Assembly: GCF_002803845.1 (NCBI RefSeq)
Contig: NZ_CP024985.1
Span: forward strand, 6,459,501-6,523,500
From: Streptomyces lavendulae subsp. lavendulae
GTDB lineage: Bacteria; Actinomycetota; Actinomycetes; Streptomycetales; Streptomycetaceae
DNA length: 64,000 bases
Reading direction: 5' to 3'
Position 1 is the first letter of the stretch; each line of letters starts with the position of its first letter. A model generated the notes under the pieces. That model was not told where the DNA came from. It made no database searches and saw nothing but the letters and a program-made list of their open reading frames with translations. Shown here piece after piece: positions 24,315-34,055 of the stretch. The translations under genes were made by a program, and so were the position numbers.

Positions 24315-24926
24315 ATGGCCGCCAGCACCACCGCGGGACCCGAGGACATCAACCGGGAGACCCCGGTGCCGCAGCGGCTGCTCGCCGTCGCGACCAGGCT
24401 TTTCGCCGAGCGCGGCTACGACCGCACCTCCGTGCAGGAGATCGTCGAGGCGGCCGGCGTCACCAAGGGCGCGCTCTACCACTACTTCGGCTCCAAGGAC
24501 GACCTGCTGCACGAGGTCTACGCGCGCATGCTGCGCCTCCAGCAGCAGCGGCTCGACGCGGTGGCCGGATCCGACGCTCCCGTCGAGGAGCGGCTGCGGG
24601 CCGCCGCCGCCGACGTGGTGGTGACCACCATCGAGAACCTCGACGACGCGATGATCTTCTTCCGGTCGATGCACCAGCTCAGCCCGGAGAAGTACAAGCA
24701 GGTGCGGGCGGAGCGCAGGCGCTACCACGAGCGGTTCCGGGCCCTGGTCGAGGAGGGCCAGCGCACGGGGGTGTTCGCCACGGCCACCCCCGCCGACCTG
24801 GTGGTGGACTTCTACTTCGGGTCCGTCCACCACCTGTCGACCTGGTACCGCACCGACGGCCCGCTCACCCCGCACCAGGTCGCCGACCACCTCGCCGACC
24901 TGCTGTTGCGCTCCCTGCGCCCGTAG
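24315..24926 (+). CDS. TetR-family regulator of the acyl-CoA operon
   Basis: 203 residues. Helix-turn-helix RTSVQEIVEAAGVTKGALYH followed by YFGSKDDLLHE. The C-terminal domain is of the KstR2/FadR-like group by general appearance. It is the last gene of the SDR/ligase operon. Sites C1 (21671) and C2 (28717), which share 16 of 20 bases, lie before the SDR operon and before the acyl-CoA dehydrogenase/phosphotransferase operon; this regulator is the natural candidate for both. Confidence 0.9.
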   Translation: MAASTTAGPEDINRETPVPQRLLAVATRLFAERGYDRTSVQEIVEAAGVTKGALYHYFGSKDDLLHEVYARMLRLQQQRLDAVAGSDAPVEERLRAAAADVVVTTIENLDDAMIFFRSMHQLSPEKYKQVRAERRRYHERFRALVEEGQRTGVFATATPADLVVDFYFGSVHHLSTWYRTDGPLTPHQVADHLADLLLRSLRP

Positions 24927-24950
24927 CCCCGCCCCGGCACCGGCCGACAC

Positions 24951-24990
24951 GGGACTACGGGACTACAGGCCTACGGGACTACGGGTACCG
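24951..24990. repeat. Octamer tandem repeat
   Basis: Five eight-base units (GGGACTAC, GGGACTAC, AGGCCTAC, GGGACTAC, GGGTACCG) sit between the convergent TetR and protease genes. No function is evident. Confidence 0.8.
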
Positions 24991-25004
24991 CGGAGGCTGC
25001 GCCG

Positions 25005-26204
<1,200 letters not shown>

Positions 26205-26393
26205 CTGGAACGTTCTCCTCATGGTGACGTGTGGGGCGTCGAACCTTCTGGAGAACCCTGTTCCGATTGACAGGCGCAAATCAAGAACGTACCGGCGGTT
26301 CGGAGTTGTTCAACAAGGTTTCTCAAAAGGCCCCCCGCACCGCCTTCACCTCGCACATGGGTTCGCACGAACTCCCACACGATTCCCACACGT

Positions 26394-27617
26394 TCAGGAG
26401 CGCCCCGCGTACCTCTTCAGTTCCCGGTGGGCCAGCGAGCGCTGGTGGACCTCGTCCGGGCCGTCCGCCAGCCGCAGGGTCCGGGCCGCCGCCCACAGCT
26501 CGGCCAGCGGGAAGTCCTGGCTGACCCCGCCCGCGCCGTGCAGCTGCACGGCCTGGTCCAGGATCCCCACGACCGCGCGCGGGGTCGCGATCTTGATGGC
26601 CTGGATCTCGGTGTGCGCCCCGCGGTTGCCCACGGTGTCCATCAGCCACGCGGTCTTCAGCACCAGCAGCCGCAGCTGCTCGATGGTGACCCGGGCGTCC
26701 GCGATCCAGCCCTGCACCACTCCCTGCGCGGCCAGTTCCCTGCCGAAGGCCGTACGTCCCAGCGCGCGGCGGCACATCAGCTCGACGGCCCGCTCGGCCA
26801 TGCCGATGAGCCGCATGCAGTGGTGGATCCGCCCCGGACCCAGCCGCGCCTGGGCGATGGCGAAACCGGTGCCCTCCTCGCCGATGAGGTTGGCCGCCGG
26901 AACCCGGGCCCCGTCGAAGACCACCTCGGCGTGCCCGCCGTGGTCGTGGTCTGCGTACCCGTACACCGTCATCGCCCGCCGGACCTCGACGCCCGGAGTG
27001 TCGCGCGGGACCAGGACCATCGACTGCTGGCGGCGCGGGTCGGCGCCCTGCGGATCGGTCTTGCCCATCACGATGAAGACCTTGCAGTCGGGGTTCATCG
27101 CCCCCGAGATGTACCACTTGCGGCCCGTGACCACGTACTCGTCGCCGACGCGCTCGATCCGCGTCTCGATGTTCGTCGCGTCCGAGGAGGCCACCTCGGG
27201 CTCGGTCATCGCGAAGGCGGAGCGGATCTCGCCGGCCAGCAGCGGCTCCAGCCACTGCTTCTTCTGCTGCTCGTTCCCGAACTGCGCGAGCAGCTCCATG
27301 TTCCCGGTGTCCGGGGCGGCGCAGTTGGTCGCCATCGGCGCCAGGTGCGGACTGCGGCCGGTGATCTCGGCGAGCGGGGCGTACTGGAGGTTGGTCAGCC
27401 CGGCGCCGTACCCGGAATCGGGCAGGAACAGGTTCCACAGGCCCTGGCGGCGCGCTTCGGCCTTCAGTTCACCGAAGACGGCCGGGGTGTCCCAGGGCGA
27501 GGCCAGCCGCGCGCGCTGCTCGACGGCGAGGGCCTCCGCCGGGTACACGTGACTCTCCATGAACGCGAGCAGCCGCTCGCGGAGTTCCTCGGTCCGGGCG
27601 TCGAATGCGAAGTCCAT
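26394..27617 (-). CDS. Acyl-CoA dehydrogenase, ACAD10/11-like
   Basis: 407 residues. Motifs: FAMTEPEVASSDATNIETRI, RKWYISGAMNPDCKVFIVMG, RALGRTAFGRELAAQG and LHGAGGVSQDFPLAELWAAA, ending RTLRLADGPDEVHQRSLAHR. This subgroup acts on branched or long acyl-CoAs. It starts nine bases after the phosphotransferase gene, and the same pairing (kinase-like plus dehydrogenase) is fused in mammalian ACAD10/11, where the kinase phosphorylates 4-hydroxyacyl-CoA. A role in hydroxyacyl-CoA breakdown is therefore plausible. Confidence 0.92.
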   Translation of the reverse strand: MDFAFDARTEELRERLLAFMESHVYPAEALAVEQRARLASPWDTPAVFGELKAEARRQGLWNLFLPDSGYGAGLTNLQYAPLAEITGRSPHLAPMATNCAAPDTGNMELLAQFGNEQQKKQWLEPLLAGEIRSAFAMTEPEVASSDATNIETRIERVGDEYVVTGRKWYISGAMNPDCKVFIVMGKTDPQGADPRRQQSMVLVPRDTPGVEVRRAMTVYGYADHDHGGHAEVVFDGARVPAANLIGEEGTGFAIAQARLGPGRIHHCMRLIGMAERAVELMCRRALGRTAFGRELAAQGVVQGWIADARVTIEQLRLLVLKTAWLMDTVGNRGAHTEIQAIKIATPRAVVGILDQAVQLHGAGGVSQDFPLAELWAAARTLRLADGPDEVHQRSLAHRELKRYAGRS

Positions 27618-27626
27618 GGGTGTGGC

Positions 27627-28667
27627 TCAGCCTTCCTGGAGGGTGGTCAGACCGTGTTCGATGAAGACCGGGACCAGCTCGCCGATCCGGTCGAAGCCCG
27701 CGCCGACCGTCTGACCGAGCGTGAAGCGGTAGTGGATGCCTTCGAGGATCACCGCGAGCTTGAACCAGGCGAAGGCCGTGTACCAGGCGATCGCGCCGGT
27801 GTCGCGCCCGGAGCGGGCGGCGTAGCGCTCGACCAGCTCGGCGGGGTCCGGGTGCCCCGGCGCGCGGCTGGTCGTGCTGACCGGGGAGTCCGTCAGGCCC
27901 AGGTCGGAGCTGTACATCACCAGGAGCCCGAGGTCGGTGAGCGGGTCGCCCAGCGTGGACATCTCCCAGTCCAGGACCGCCCGGATCGTGTCGTCCGGCC
28001 CGCCGATCAGTACGTTGTCCAGCCGGAAGTCCCCGTGCACGACGGTCGGCGCGGGGGAGGCGGGCAGGGTCCTGCCGAGCGCGGCGTGCAGCTCGTCGAT
28101 GCCGGCCAGCTCCCGCCCGCGGGAGGCCGCGAGCTGCTTGCCCCAGCGGCGCAGCTGCCGGTCCAGGAAGCCCTCGGGCCGGCCGAAGTCGCCCAGCCCC
28201 ACCGCCGCGGGGTCCACCGCGTGCAGGTCGACGAGGGTGTCCACCAGGGCGAGCACCGCCCGCCGGGTCCGCTCGGGGCCGATCCCCTCCAGCTGGCCGG
28301 CGGTCCGGTACGGGACCCCGTCCACGTACTCCATCACGTAGAACGGTGCGCCCAGCACCTCCTCGTCCTCGCACAGGAGCAGCGGTCCGGGCACCGGAAC
28401 GGCCGTCCCGTGCAGGGCGGCGATCACCCGGTGCTCGCGCCGCATGTCGTGCGCGGTGGCCAGGACGTGCCCGAGCGGCGGGCGGCGCACCACCCAGCGG
28501 GCGGAGCCGTCGGTGACCGCGTACGTCAGGTTCGACCGGCCCCCCTCGATCAGCCGGCCGCTCAGCGGCCCGCCCACGAGCCCGGGGCGCACGGCGTCGA
28601 GATGGCCGCGCAGCCGCTCCAGGTCCAGGCCGCGCGGGCCCGTGGAGCCTGCCGGTACTGCGGTCAT
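27627..28667 (-). CDS. Aminoglycoside-phosphotransferase-like kinase (ACAD10/11 N-domain type)
   Basis: 346 residues. Kinase-fold motifs: catalytic loop VVHGDFRLDNVLIGG and metal-binding VLDWEMSTLGDPLTDLG. The N-lobe RSNLTYAVTDGSARWVVRRP matches the family glycine-rich loop region. It pairs with the downstream acyl-CoA dehydrogenase as in the fused eukaryotic ACAD10/11 enzymes, so a 4-hydroxyacyl-CoA kinase role is more likely than antibiotic resistance. The ATG at 28667 has GGAGG nine bases upstream. Operator-like site C2 lies in the promoter. Confidence 0.9.
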   Translation of the reverse strand: MTAVPAGSTGPRGLDLERLRGHLDAVRPGLVGGPLSGRLIEGGRSNLTYAVTDGSARWVVRRPPLGHVLATAHDMRREHRVIAALHGTAVPVPGPLLLCEDEEVLGAPFYVMEYVDGVPYRTAGQLEGIGPERTRRAVLALVDTLVDLHAVDPAAVGLGDFGRPEGFLDRQLRRWGKQLAASRGRELAGIDELHAALGRTLPASPAPTVVHGDFRLDNVLIGGPDDTIRAVLDWEMSTLGDPLTDLGLLVMYSSDLGLTDSPVSTTSRAPGHPDPAELVERYAARSGRDTGAIAWYTAFAWFKLAVILEGIHYRFTLGQTVGAGFDRIGELVPVFIEHGLTTLQEG

Positions 28668-28716
28668 GGTGCGCACCTCCGTACGGGGTTGACGGTCGGG
28701 GTTGCTCGGAGGCCAT

Positions 28717-28736
28717 CATGCCGACCAGTCGGTATG
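28717..28736. promoter_or_regulatory. Operator-like site C2 upstream of the phosphotransferase/acyl-CoA dehydrogenase operon
   Basis: CATGCCGACCAGTCGGTATG contains the perfect palindrome CCGACCAGTCGG. Compared with the reverse complement of site C1 it matches 16 of 20 bases, 13 of them contiguous. It lies 50 bases upstream of the phosphotransferase start. Confidence 0.6.
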
Positions 28737-28787
28737 GAGTCCAGAGGGCGGGCCGGAGGAACCTCCGGACACCGCCGCCCGCCGGCG

Positions 28788-29699
28788 TCAGGCGTGGCAG
28801 AGGATCGGCGTGCCCCCGTTCATCACCGTCATGTCCCGCAGCACGGCCATGATGTCCAGCGCCGCCCCCTCCGGCGCCCCGGCCAGCTCCGCGTACGCCC
28901 GGTGCACGTTCGCCACCAGCCGCTCGCTCTCCCGCCAGGCCGCGAACTCCCCGAGATCGGCCCCCTGCGCCACCTCCAGCGGGGTCAGCCCCTTCTCCCG
29001 CCCCTCCCGCGCCAGTTCGGCGACGAACCGCAGGTACCGCTCGGTGGCCTCGTACGCCGACGCGTCGGTCAGCGGTCCGTGCCCCGGTACGACGGTCTCC
29101 GCGCCCAGGGACCGCAGCAGCTCCAGCGCCCGCAGCGACCCGGACAGCGAACCCATCGCCAGGAACGGCGTGCCCCCGGCGAAGACCAGGTCGCCGGTGA
29201 AGACCACCCGCTGCCGGGGCAGCCACACGACCGCGTCCCCGGTGGTGTGCGCCACGCCCGGGTGGATGACCTGCACCTCGATCCCGCCGACGTGCAGGGT
29301 CAGGCGCTCGCTGAAGGTCAGGTCCGGCGGGACGATCTCTATCGCCCCGAAGTCGGTCGCGGGCCAGATCAGCTCCAGCTGGTGCCCGGCCGCGAGCTGC
29401 TCGGCGCGCGCGTTGTCGTGCCCGACGATCACGGCCTCGGGCGCGAACACCCCGTTGCCGTAGGTGTGGTCGCCGTGGTGGTGGGTGTTGACCACGGTCC
29501 GGGGGAGCGGCACCCCGGCCGCCGTGACGGCCTCGCGCAGGGCCAGCGCCCGCCGCTCGGTGGCGGCCGTGTCGACGAGCAGGGTCCGCACGCCGTCGCT
29601 GACGAAGCCGGCGTTGTTCAGGCACCAGCCCCCGTCCGGCTGGACGTAGGCGTACACCCCGGCCGCGGGCTGGACTACGTACGGTGCGTCGACGGTCAT
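28788..29699 (-). CDS. Metallo-beta-lactamase-fold hydrolase
   Basis: 303 residues. The metal-binding motif is THHHGDHTYGN (H-x-H-x-D-H), with downstream ligands in GVAHTTGDAVVW and FTGDLVF and a final His in VVPGHGP. The C-terminal ~80 residues are helical. Such proteins hydrolyse thioesters, lactones or related substrates. It lies downstream of the acyl-CoA genes on the same strand but with its own gap of 120 bases on the 3' side. Substrate unknown. Confidence 0.9.
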   Translation of the reverse strand: MTVDAPYVVQPAAGVYAYVQPDGGWCLNNAGFVSDGVRTLLVDTAATERRALALREAVTAAGVPLPRTVVNTHHHGDHTYGNGVFAPEAVIVGHDNARAEQLAAGHQLELIWPATDFGAIEIVPPDLTFSERLTLHVGGIEVQVIHPGVAHTTGDAVVWLPRQRVVFTGDLVFAGGTPFLAMGSLSGSLRALELLRSLGAETVVPGHGPLTDASAYEATERYLRFVAELAREGREKGLTPLEVAQGADLGEFAAWRESERLVANVHRAYAELAGAPEGAALDIMAVLRDMTVMNGGTPILCHA

Positions 29700-29818
29700 G
29701 GGCGCTCTCCCCCGGGTCGCTGCGACAGGTCCTCGGCATCCTGTCAGCCGGGGTCCGGCCGGGGGAGAGCGGGGGTGGGCGGGGGTGAGCGGCCGTCAGC
29801 GGGCGACGGCGGCGGCCG

Positions 29819-30115
29819 TCAGTGGTCGTCGTAGTGGCCGTCGTGCTCCGCGTGCCGGTGCCCGTCGTGCAGGTAGTCGACGTGGTCCCCGTGCGGGACC
29901 GAGTCGTGCCCGCAGCCGGCCCCGTGGGCGTGCGCGTGCCCGTCGTGGGTGGTGTGCTCCGCGCTCTCGCACTCGTCCCAGTGCCCGGAGTGCTCCCGGT
30001 GCAGGTGGCCGTCGTGCGCGTAGTCCACGTGGTCGCCGTGCGAGACCGCCCGGTGCCCGCACGAGGGGCCGTGGGTGTGTTTGTGCGTGGGGTGCTCGTG
30101 GTGCAGGGTCGTCAT
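29819..30115 (-). CDS. Histidine-rich metal-binding protein with duplicated motif
   Basis: 98 residues, of which 28 are His. Two halves repeat the same pattern, with CGH, then HGDHVDY, then HDGH followed by H (GPSCGHRAVSHGDHVDYAHD and GAGCGHDSVPHGDHVDYLHD). No signal peptide or membrane segment is present. It is almost certainly a zinc, nickel or copper binding or buffering protein. Similar short proteins occur in other Streptomyces without assigned function, as far as I recall. It is apparently monocistronic. Confidence 0.8.
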   Translation of the reverse strand: MTTLHHEHPTHKHTHGPSCGHRAVSHGDHVDYAHDGHLHREHSGHWDECESAEHTTHDGHAHAHGAGCGHDSVPHGDHVDYLHDGHRHAEHDGHYDDH

Positions 30116-30188
30116 GGCGCAGAGGCTAGTGGGGAACGTCCCGTAATGCCCGTTCTGTCTGGTGTCGTGTCGCGCGGCCCGGCAGGGC

Positions 30189-30509
30189 TCAGAAGATCAC
30201 CGTCATCGCGAACAGCGCCAGCGCCACCGTGCACAGCACCGCTCCCAGCGCCACCCGCGGCGCGAGCGCCGGCGGCCGCGCCGTCGCCAGCTGCCGCATC
30301 CGTACGTGCGCCACCCCCAGGAACGCCAGCCAGATCAGCGCGATCACCGCCGTCCCGGCCACCCGCAGGGGGGAGCCGGAGCCGTGCAGGGCCTGCCGCA
30401 CCGCCAGCACCGCCGCCACCGAACAGGCCAGCGTCGTGCGCCGCCAGGCCAGCCGGGTCCGTTCCGGCTGGAGCCCGGCATCGCGGGAGGCCGCCCCCGG
30501 CCCGCTCAC
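30189..30509 (-). CDS. DUF202 small membrane protein, second of a pair
   Basis: 106 residues. The DUF202 signature ERTRLAWRRTTLACSVAAVL is near the N-terminus, followed by two more hydrophobic segments (three in total). The GTG at 30509 overlaps the stop of the upstream DUF202 gene (GTGA), so the two are coupled and probably form a complex. Function unknown. Confidence 0.85.
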   Translation of the reverse strand: MSGPGAASRDAGLQPERTRLAWRRTTLACSVAAVLAVRQALHGSGSPLRVAGTAVIALIWLAFLGVAHVRMRQLATARPPALAPRVALGAVLCTVALALFAMTVIF

Positions 30510-30904
30510 CGGCCCGTCGTCCAGCCCAGCAGCACGACCACCACCATCGCCACCGCGACCAGCCCGACGCCCAGGCTGAGCACCACCGGGAACCGCGACA
30601 GCGGCAGGTCCTCGCCCCGCCGCATCGCCCGCTCGCACCGCACCCAGTGGTTCACCGCGCGCAGCGCGCAGGCCGCACCGACGGCCAGCAGCGCGAGGGC
30701 CATCCCGACGCGCACCCCCCACCGCAGGTCCGGCAGGAACTGGTCCACCGCGAACCCGCCGCCCACCAGCGCCAGCGCGGTCCGGATCCAGGCGAGGAAG
30801 GTCCGCTCGTTGGCCAGGGAGAACCGGTAGTCCGGGGTGTCGCCCTCGTCCCTCAGCCGCTGCGGCGCGAACCAGAGGCGCACGTCCTTGACGAAGTCGA
30901 TCAT
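30506..30904 (-). CDS. DUF202 (YidH-like) membrane protein, first of a pair
   Basis: 132 residues. The signature FSLANERTFLAWIRTALALV is at about residues 28-47, with transmembrane segments following at about 66-85 and 105-128. Such genes commonly occur as adjacent pairs. The family function is not established. It overlaps the next gene by four bases. Confidence 0.88.
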   Translation of the reverse strand: MIDFVKDVRLWFAPQRLRDEGDTPDYRFSLANERTFLAWIRTALALVGGGFAVDQFLPDLRWGVRVGMALALLAVGAACALRAVNHWVRCERAMRRGEDLPLSRFPVVLSLGVGLVAVAMVVVVLLGWTTGR

Positions 30905-30977
30905 CCGGCCAATCTACGGGCAGCCCCCCGGCCACCCCGGGAGCGCCCCGGCCTTCGCCCCGGGAGCGCCCCCGCCC

Positions 30978-31502
30978 TCACCCCGCGCGGTACGCCGTCA
31001 GCCGCCGGTACGCCTCCAGCCCGTCCGGCACCCACGGCCAGCTCCCGTCGGCGACCCGCCGGTCCAGCTCCTCCTGCGGGAGCCAGGTGTGCCAGTCCAC
31101 CTCCGAGGCCTGCGGGGTCACCGGCAGCTCGCAGCGCACCTCGTGCACGTAGGACCACCAGGCCCCGCCCGGTCCCTCGTAGAGGAACTTGAACAGCGGC
31201 GCGGGCTGCTCCAGCCCGCTCACCCCCAGCTCCTCCTCGGCCTCCCGCAGCGCGGCCCCCGCGTAGTCCTCCCCGGCGCCCAGCACCCCGCCCACGAACA
31301 TGTCGTAGTACGCGGGGAACACCAGCTTCGACGCGGTCCGGCGGTGCACGAACACCCGCCCCCGCGCGTCCCTGGCCTGCACGAACACACACCGGTGGAG
31401 CAGCCCCCGGGCGTAGACCTCGCCCCGCGGGGCCTGCCCGGTGACCCGGTCGTCCCGGTCCACCACGTCCAGTACTTCGTCAGCGGCACTCACGGAACCC
31501 AT
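30978..31502 (-). CDS. NUDIX hydrolase
   Basis: 174 residues. The NUDIX box reads GGVLGAGEDYAGAALREAEE followed by ELGV and fits G-x5-E-x7-R-E-x2-E-E-x-G. The overall sequence (EVLDVVDRDDRVTGQAPRGE and FVHRRTASKLVFPAYYDMFV) resembles the IPP-isomerase-like/YfcD group that hydrolyses nucleoside diphosphate derivatives. The ATG at 31502 is chosen; a GTG nine bases inside is possible. Confidence 0.92.
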   Translation of the reverse strand: MGSVSAADEVLDVVDRDDRVTGQAPRGEVYARGLLHRCVFVQARDARGRVFVHRRTASKLVFPAYYDMFVGGVLGAGEDYAGAALREAEEELGVSGLEQPAPLFKFLYEGPGGAWWSYVHEVRCELPVTPQASEVDWHTWLPQEELDRRVADGSWPWVPDGLEAYRRLTAYRAG

Positions 31503-31577
31503 CCAACCACCGCCATTGACGGGTTACCGCTCCGTAGCAAAGGATCTGCCCCACCACCGACCGGAGGACGGCTGCCC

Positions 31578-33236
31578 ATGACGACGTACGACGCCGACGT
31601 GATCGTGATCGGAGCGGGCCTCGCCGGGCTCGTCGCCACCGCCGAGCTCGTCGACGCGGGCCGCAAGGTGATCCTCCTCGACCAGGAGCCCGAGCAGTCG
31701 ATCGGGGGCCAGGCCCACTGGTCCTTCGGCGGCCTGTTCTTCGTGGACTCGCCCGAGCAGCGGCGGATGCGCATCAGGGACAGCCGCGAGCTCGCCCTCC
31801 AGGACTGGTCCGGGACCGCGGGGTTCGACCGTCCCGAGGACGCCTGGCCGCGCCGCTGGGCCGAGGCGTACGTGGACTTCGCGGCCGGGGAGAAGCGGCC
31901 CTGGCTGCACTCCCTGGGCGTGCGCTTCTTCCCCGTCGTCGGCTGGGCGGAGCGCGGCGGCTACGACGCCAACGGCCACGGCAACTCCGTCCCGCGCTTC
32001 CACATCACGTGGGGAACGGGCCCCGGCCTGGTCGCCCCCTTCGAACGCCGGGTCCGGGCCGGGGCGGCCCGCGGGCTGGTCGAGTTCCGCTTCCGCCACC
32101 GGGTCACCGGTCTCGGCACCACCGGCGGCGCGGTGGACACCGTCACCGGGGAGGTCCTGGCCCCCTCCGACGCCGTACGGGGGGCCGCGAGCAGCCGCGA
32201 GGCCACCGGGGCCTTCTCCCTCCGGGCCCAGGCGGTGATCGTCACGAGCGGCGGCATCGGCGGCAACCACGACCTCGTGCGCGCGCAGTGGCCGGCCCGC
32301 CTCGGCACCCCGCCCGAGCGGATGCTGTCCGGGGTCCCGGCCCACGTGGACGGCCTGATGCTCGGCATCACGGAGCGGGCCGGCGCCAGCCACATCAACA
32401 AGGACCGGATGTGGCACTACACCGAGGGCATCGAGAACTGGGACCCCATCTGGGCCCGGCACGGCATCCGCATCCTGCCCGGCCCGTCCTCGCTCTGGCT
32501 CGACGCCACCGGCAAGCGGCTGCCCGTGCCGCTCTTCCCCGGCTTCGACACCCTCGGCACCCTCGACCACATCATGCGGACCGGCCACGACCACACCTGG
32601 TTCGTGCTCAACCAGCGCATCATCGGCAAGGAGTTCGGCCTCTCCGGCTCCGAGCAGAACCCCGACCTGACCGGGAAGTCGGTCCGCGACGTCATCGACC
32701 GCGCCCGGCAGGCCGTGCCCGGCCCGGTGAAGGCCTTCATGGACCGGGGCGCCGACTTCGTCGTCGAGCGGGACCTGGCCGCCCTGGTGCGGGGCATGAA
32801 CGCGGTCACCAAGGAGAACCTCCTCGACGAGGCCACCGTCCGCCGCGAGGTCATGGCCCGCGACCGGGAGATCGCCCATCCCTTCACCAAGGACCTCCAG
32901 GTGACGGCTATCCACGGCGCCCGCAAGTACCTCGGCGACAAGCTGATCCGCACCGCCGCCCCGCACCGGATCCTCGACCCGAAGGCGGGCCCGCTGATCG
33001 CCGTCCGGCTCTCGATCCTGACCCGCAAGTCCCTCGGCGGCCTGGAGACCGACCTGTCCTCCCGCGTCCTGACCCCGGCGGGCGAACCGCTCCCGGGCGT
33101 CTACGCGGCCGGCGAGGCGGCCGGCTTCGGCGGGGGAGGGGTCCACGGCTACCGTGCGCTGGAGGGCACCTTCCTGGGCGGCTGCATCTTCTCGGGCCGC
33201 GCCGCGGGCCGCGCGGCGGCGCGCGCCGTCTCCTAG
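31578..33236 (+). CDS. FAD-binding dehydrogenase (3-ketosteroid dehydrogenase-like)
   Basis: 552 residues. The dinucleotide motif VIVIGAGLAGLVATAELVDA begins at residue 8. A fumarate-reductase/KSTD-type FAD domain follows, ending in LPGVYAAGEAAGFGGGGVHG and EGTFLGGCIFSGRAAGRA. This group is often annotated simply as FAD-binding dehydrogenase. The ATG at 31578 has GGAGGACGG upstream. The stop codon lies within the first copy of a 28-bp tandem repeat. No steroid genes adjoin it, so the substrate is open. Confidence 0.9.
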   Translation: MTTYDADVIVIGAGLAGLVATAELVDAGRKVILLDQEPEQSIGGQAHWSFGGLFFVDSPEQRRMRIRDSRELALQDWSGTAGFDRPEDAWPRRWAEAYVDFAAGEKRPWLHSLGVRFFPVVGWAERGGYDANGHGNSVPRFHITWGTGPGLVAPFERRVRAGAARGLVEFRFRHRVTGLGTTGGAVDTVTGEVLAPSDAVRGAASSREATGAFSLRAQAVIVTSGGIGGNHDLVRAQWPARLGTPPERMLSGVPAHVDGLMLGITERAGASHINKDRMWHYTEGIENWDPIWARHGIRILPGPSSLWLDATGKRLPVPLFPGFDTLGTLDHIMRTGHDHTWFVLNQRIIGKEFGLSGSEQNPDLTGKSVRDVIDRARQAVPGPVKAFMDRGADFVVERDLAALVRGMNAVTKENLLDEATVRREVMARDREIAHPFTKDLQVTAIHGARKYLGDKLIRTAAPHRILDPKAGPLIAVRLSILTRKSLGGLETDLSSRVLTPAGEPLPGVYAAGEAAGFGGGGVHGYRALEGTFLGGCIFSGRAAGRAAARAVS

Positions 33237-33301
33237 GCCCCGGCCGCCCCGGCCCGTCTCCTAGGCCCCGGCCGCCCCGGCCCGTCTCCTAGGCCCCGGC
33301 C
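33228..33301. repeat. 28-bp tandem repeat spanning two convergent stop codons
   Basis: Copies start at 33228, 33256 and 33284 (the last partial), each beginning GTCTCCTAGGCCCCGGCC. The palindrome CCTAGG supplies the TAG stop of the FAD dehydrogenase in copy one and the TAG stop of the reverse-strand ASCH gene in copy three. Confidence 0.9.
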
Positions 33302-33726
33302 CCGTCGCCGTCCCGGAGGACCCTGAAACGTTCGGTGACGACCAGGGTGTCGTCGCCGACCGTGAAGTGCGGGTCGCCCATGGCCGCGCGCAGTTCCGCG
33401 CTGTGCCAGAACCCCTCGTGGGAGGCGCGCCATTCGGCCACCGACGCGTACCCCTCGCCCTCGTCCACCGCGTGCCGCAGATCGACCTCGGCCAGCCGCA
33501 GCACCCGCACCTCCGTCCGTTCCAGGACAGCCAGCGGCCGTTCGGCGGAGTCCACCAGCACCGCGCGCGTCCCCGGTTCGGGCAGCGGCTCGCCCTCCCG
33601 CTCGTACTGCTCCAGCAGTCCCGTCGTCGTGGTCTTCGCCCCGCTCAGCACCGCCGCCACCAGTCGGTCCCGCAGTTCCCCGGGGAAGCCCAGGAGGCAC
33701 GGGGGCAGGTCGTCGTAGATCGCCAT
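33289..33726 (-). CDS. ASCH-domain protein
   Basis: 145 residues. GFPGELRDRLVAAVLSGAKT followed by TTTGLL matches the ASCH G-x-K-x-T core, and the rest has the small beta-barrel pattern (VLVDSAERPLAVLERTEV, then WRASHEGFWH). ASCH proteins bind RNA or act as small amidohydrolases on modified nucleosides. It converges on the FAD dehydrogenase, ending in the shared repeat. Confidence 0.88.
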   Translation of the reverse strand: MAIYDDLPPCLLGFPGELRDRLVAAVLSGAKTTTTGLLEQYEREGEPLPEPGTRAVLVDSAERPLAVLERTEVRVLRLAEVDLRHAVDEGEGYASVAEWRASHEGFWHSAELRAAMGDPHFTVGDDTLVVTERFRVLRDGDGAGA

Positions 33727-34055
33727 GGCGACAGCCTACGGGCCCCGTCCGGCGGGTGACACGCGTGAGCGAACCACCGCAACCGTGCCAACTCGGCCAG
33801 CGGAAACACCAGTTGAAACCCGCCACGCGGCGGACCGGACCTTGACGCGGAGCTGTGCGTACCGGTTTGCTGTGCGTGATCATCCGGAACACTCACGGGC
33901 ACGATCCAGCCGCACCACCGGCGCCACCGCACCACCGAAACTGCCGCACCACCGGAACCGCCCGCACCACTGGCACCACCGCCCGCAGTCGTCACCCCGT
34001 GCGTGCTCCCGCGTACGTCGTCCACCCGCGCCCGCGTCCTGGAGGGAACCCGCGG
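33727..34055. other. Intergenic region between divergent ASCH and hypothetical genes
   Basis: 329 bases without a convincing gene. The first half is lower in GC and should hold the two divergent promoters. From about 33910 to 33985 there is an imperfect CACCACCG/GCACCACTGG repeat. A GGAGGG ribosome site at 34041 serves the gene starting at 34056. Confidence 0.6.

Noticed and set aside
27627..28667. Aminoglycoside resistance gene
   Set aside because: Pairing with an ACAD10/11-like dehydrogenase in the same operon points to an acyl-CoA pathway kinase, not drug modification.
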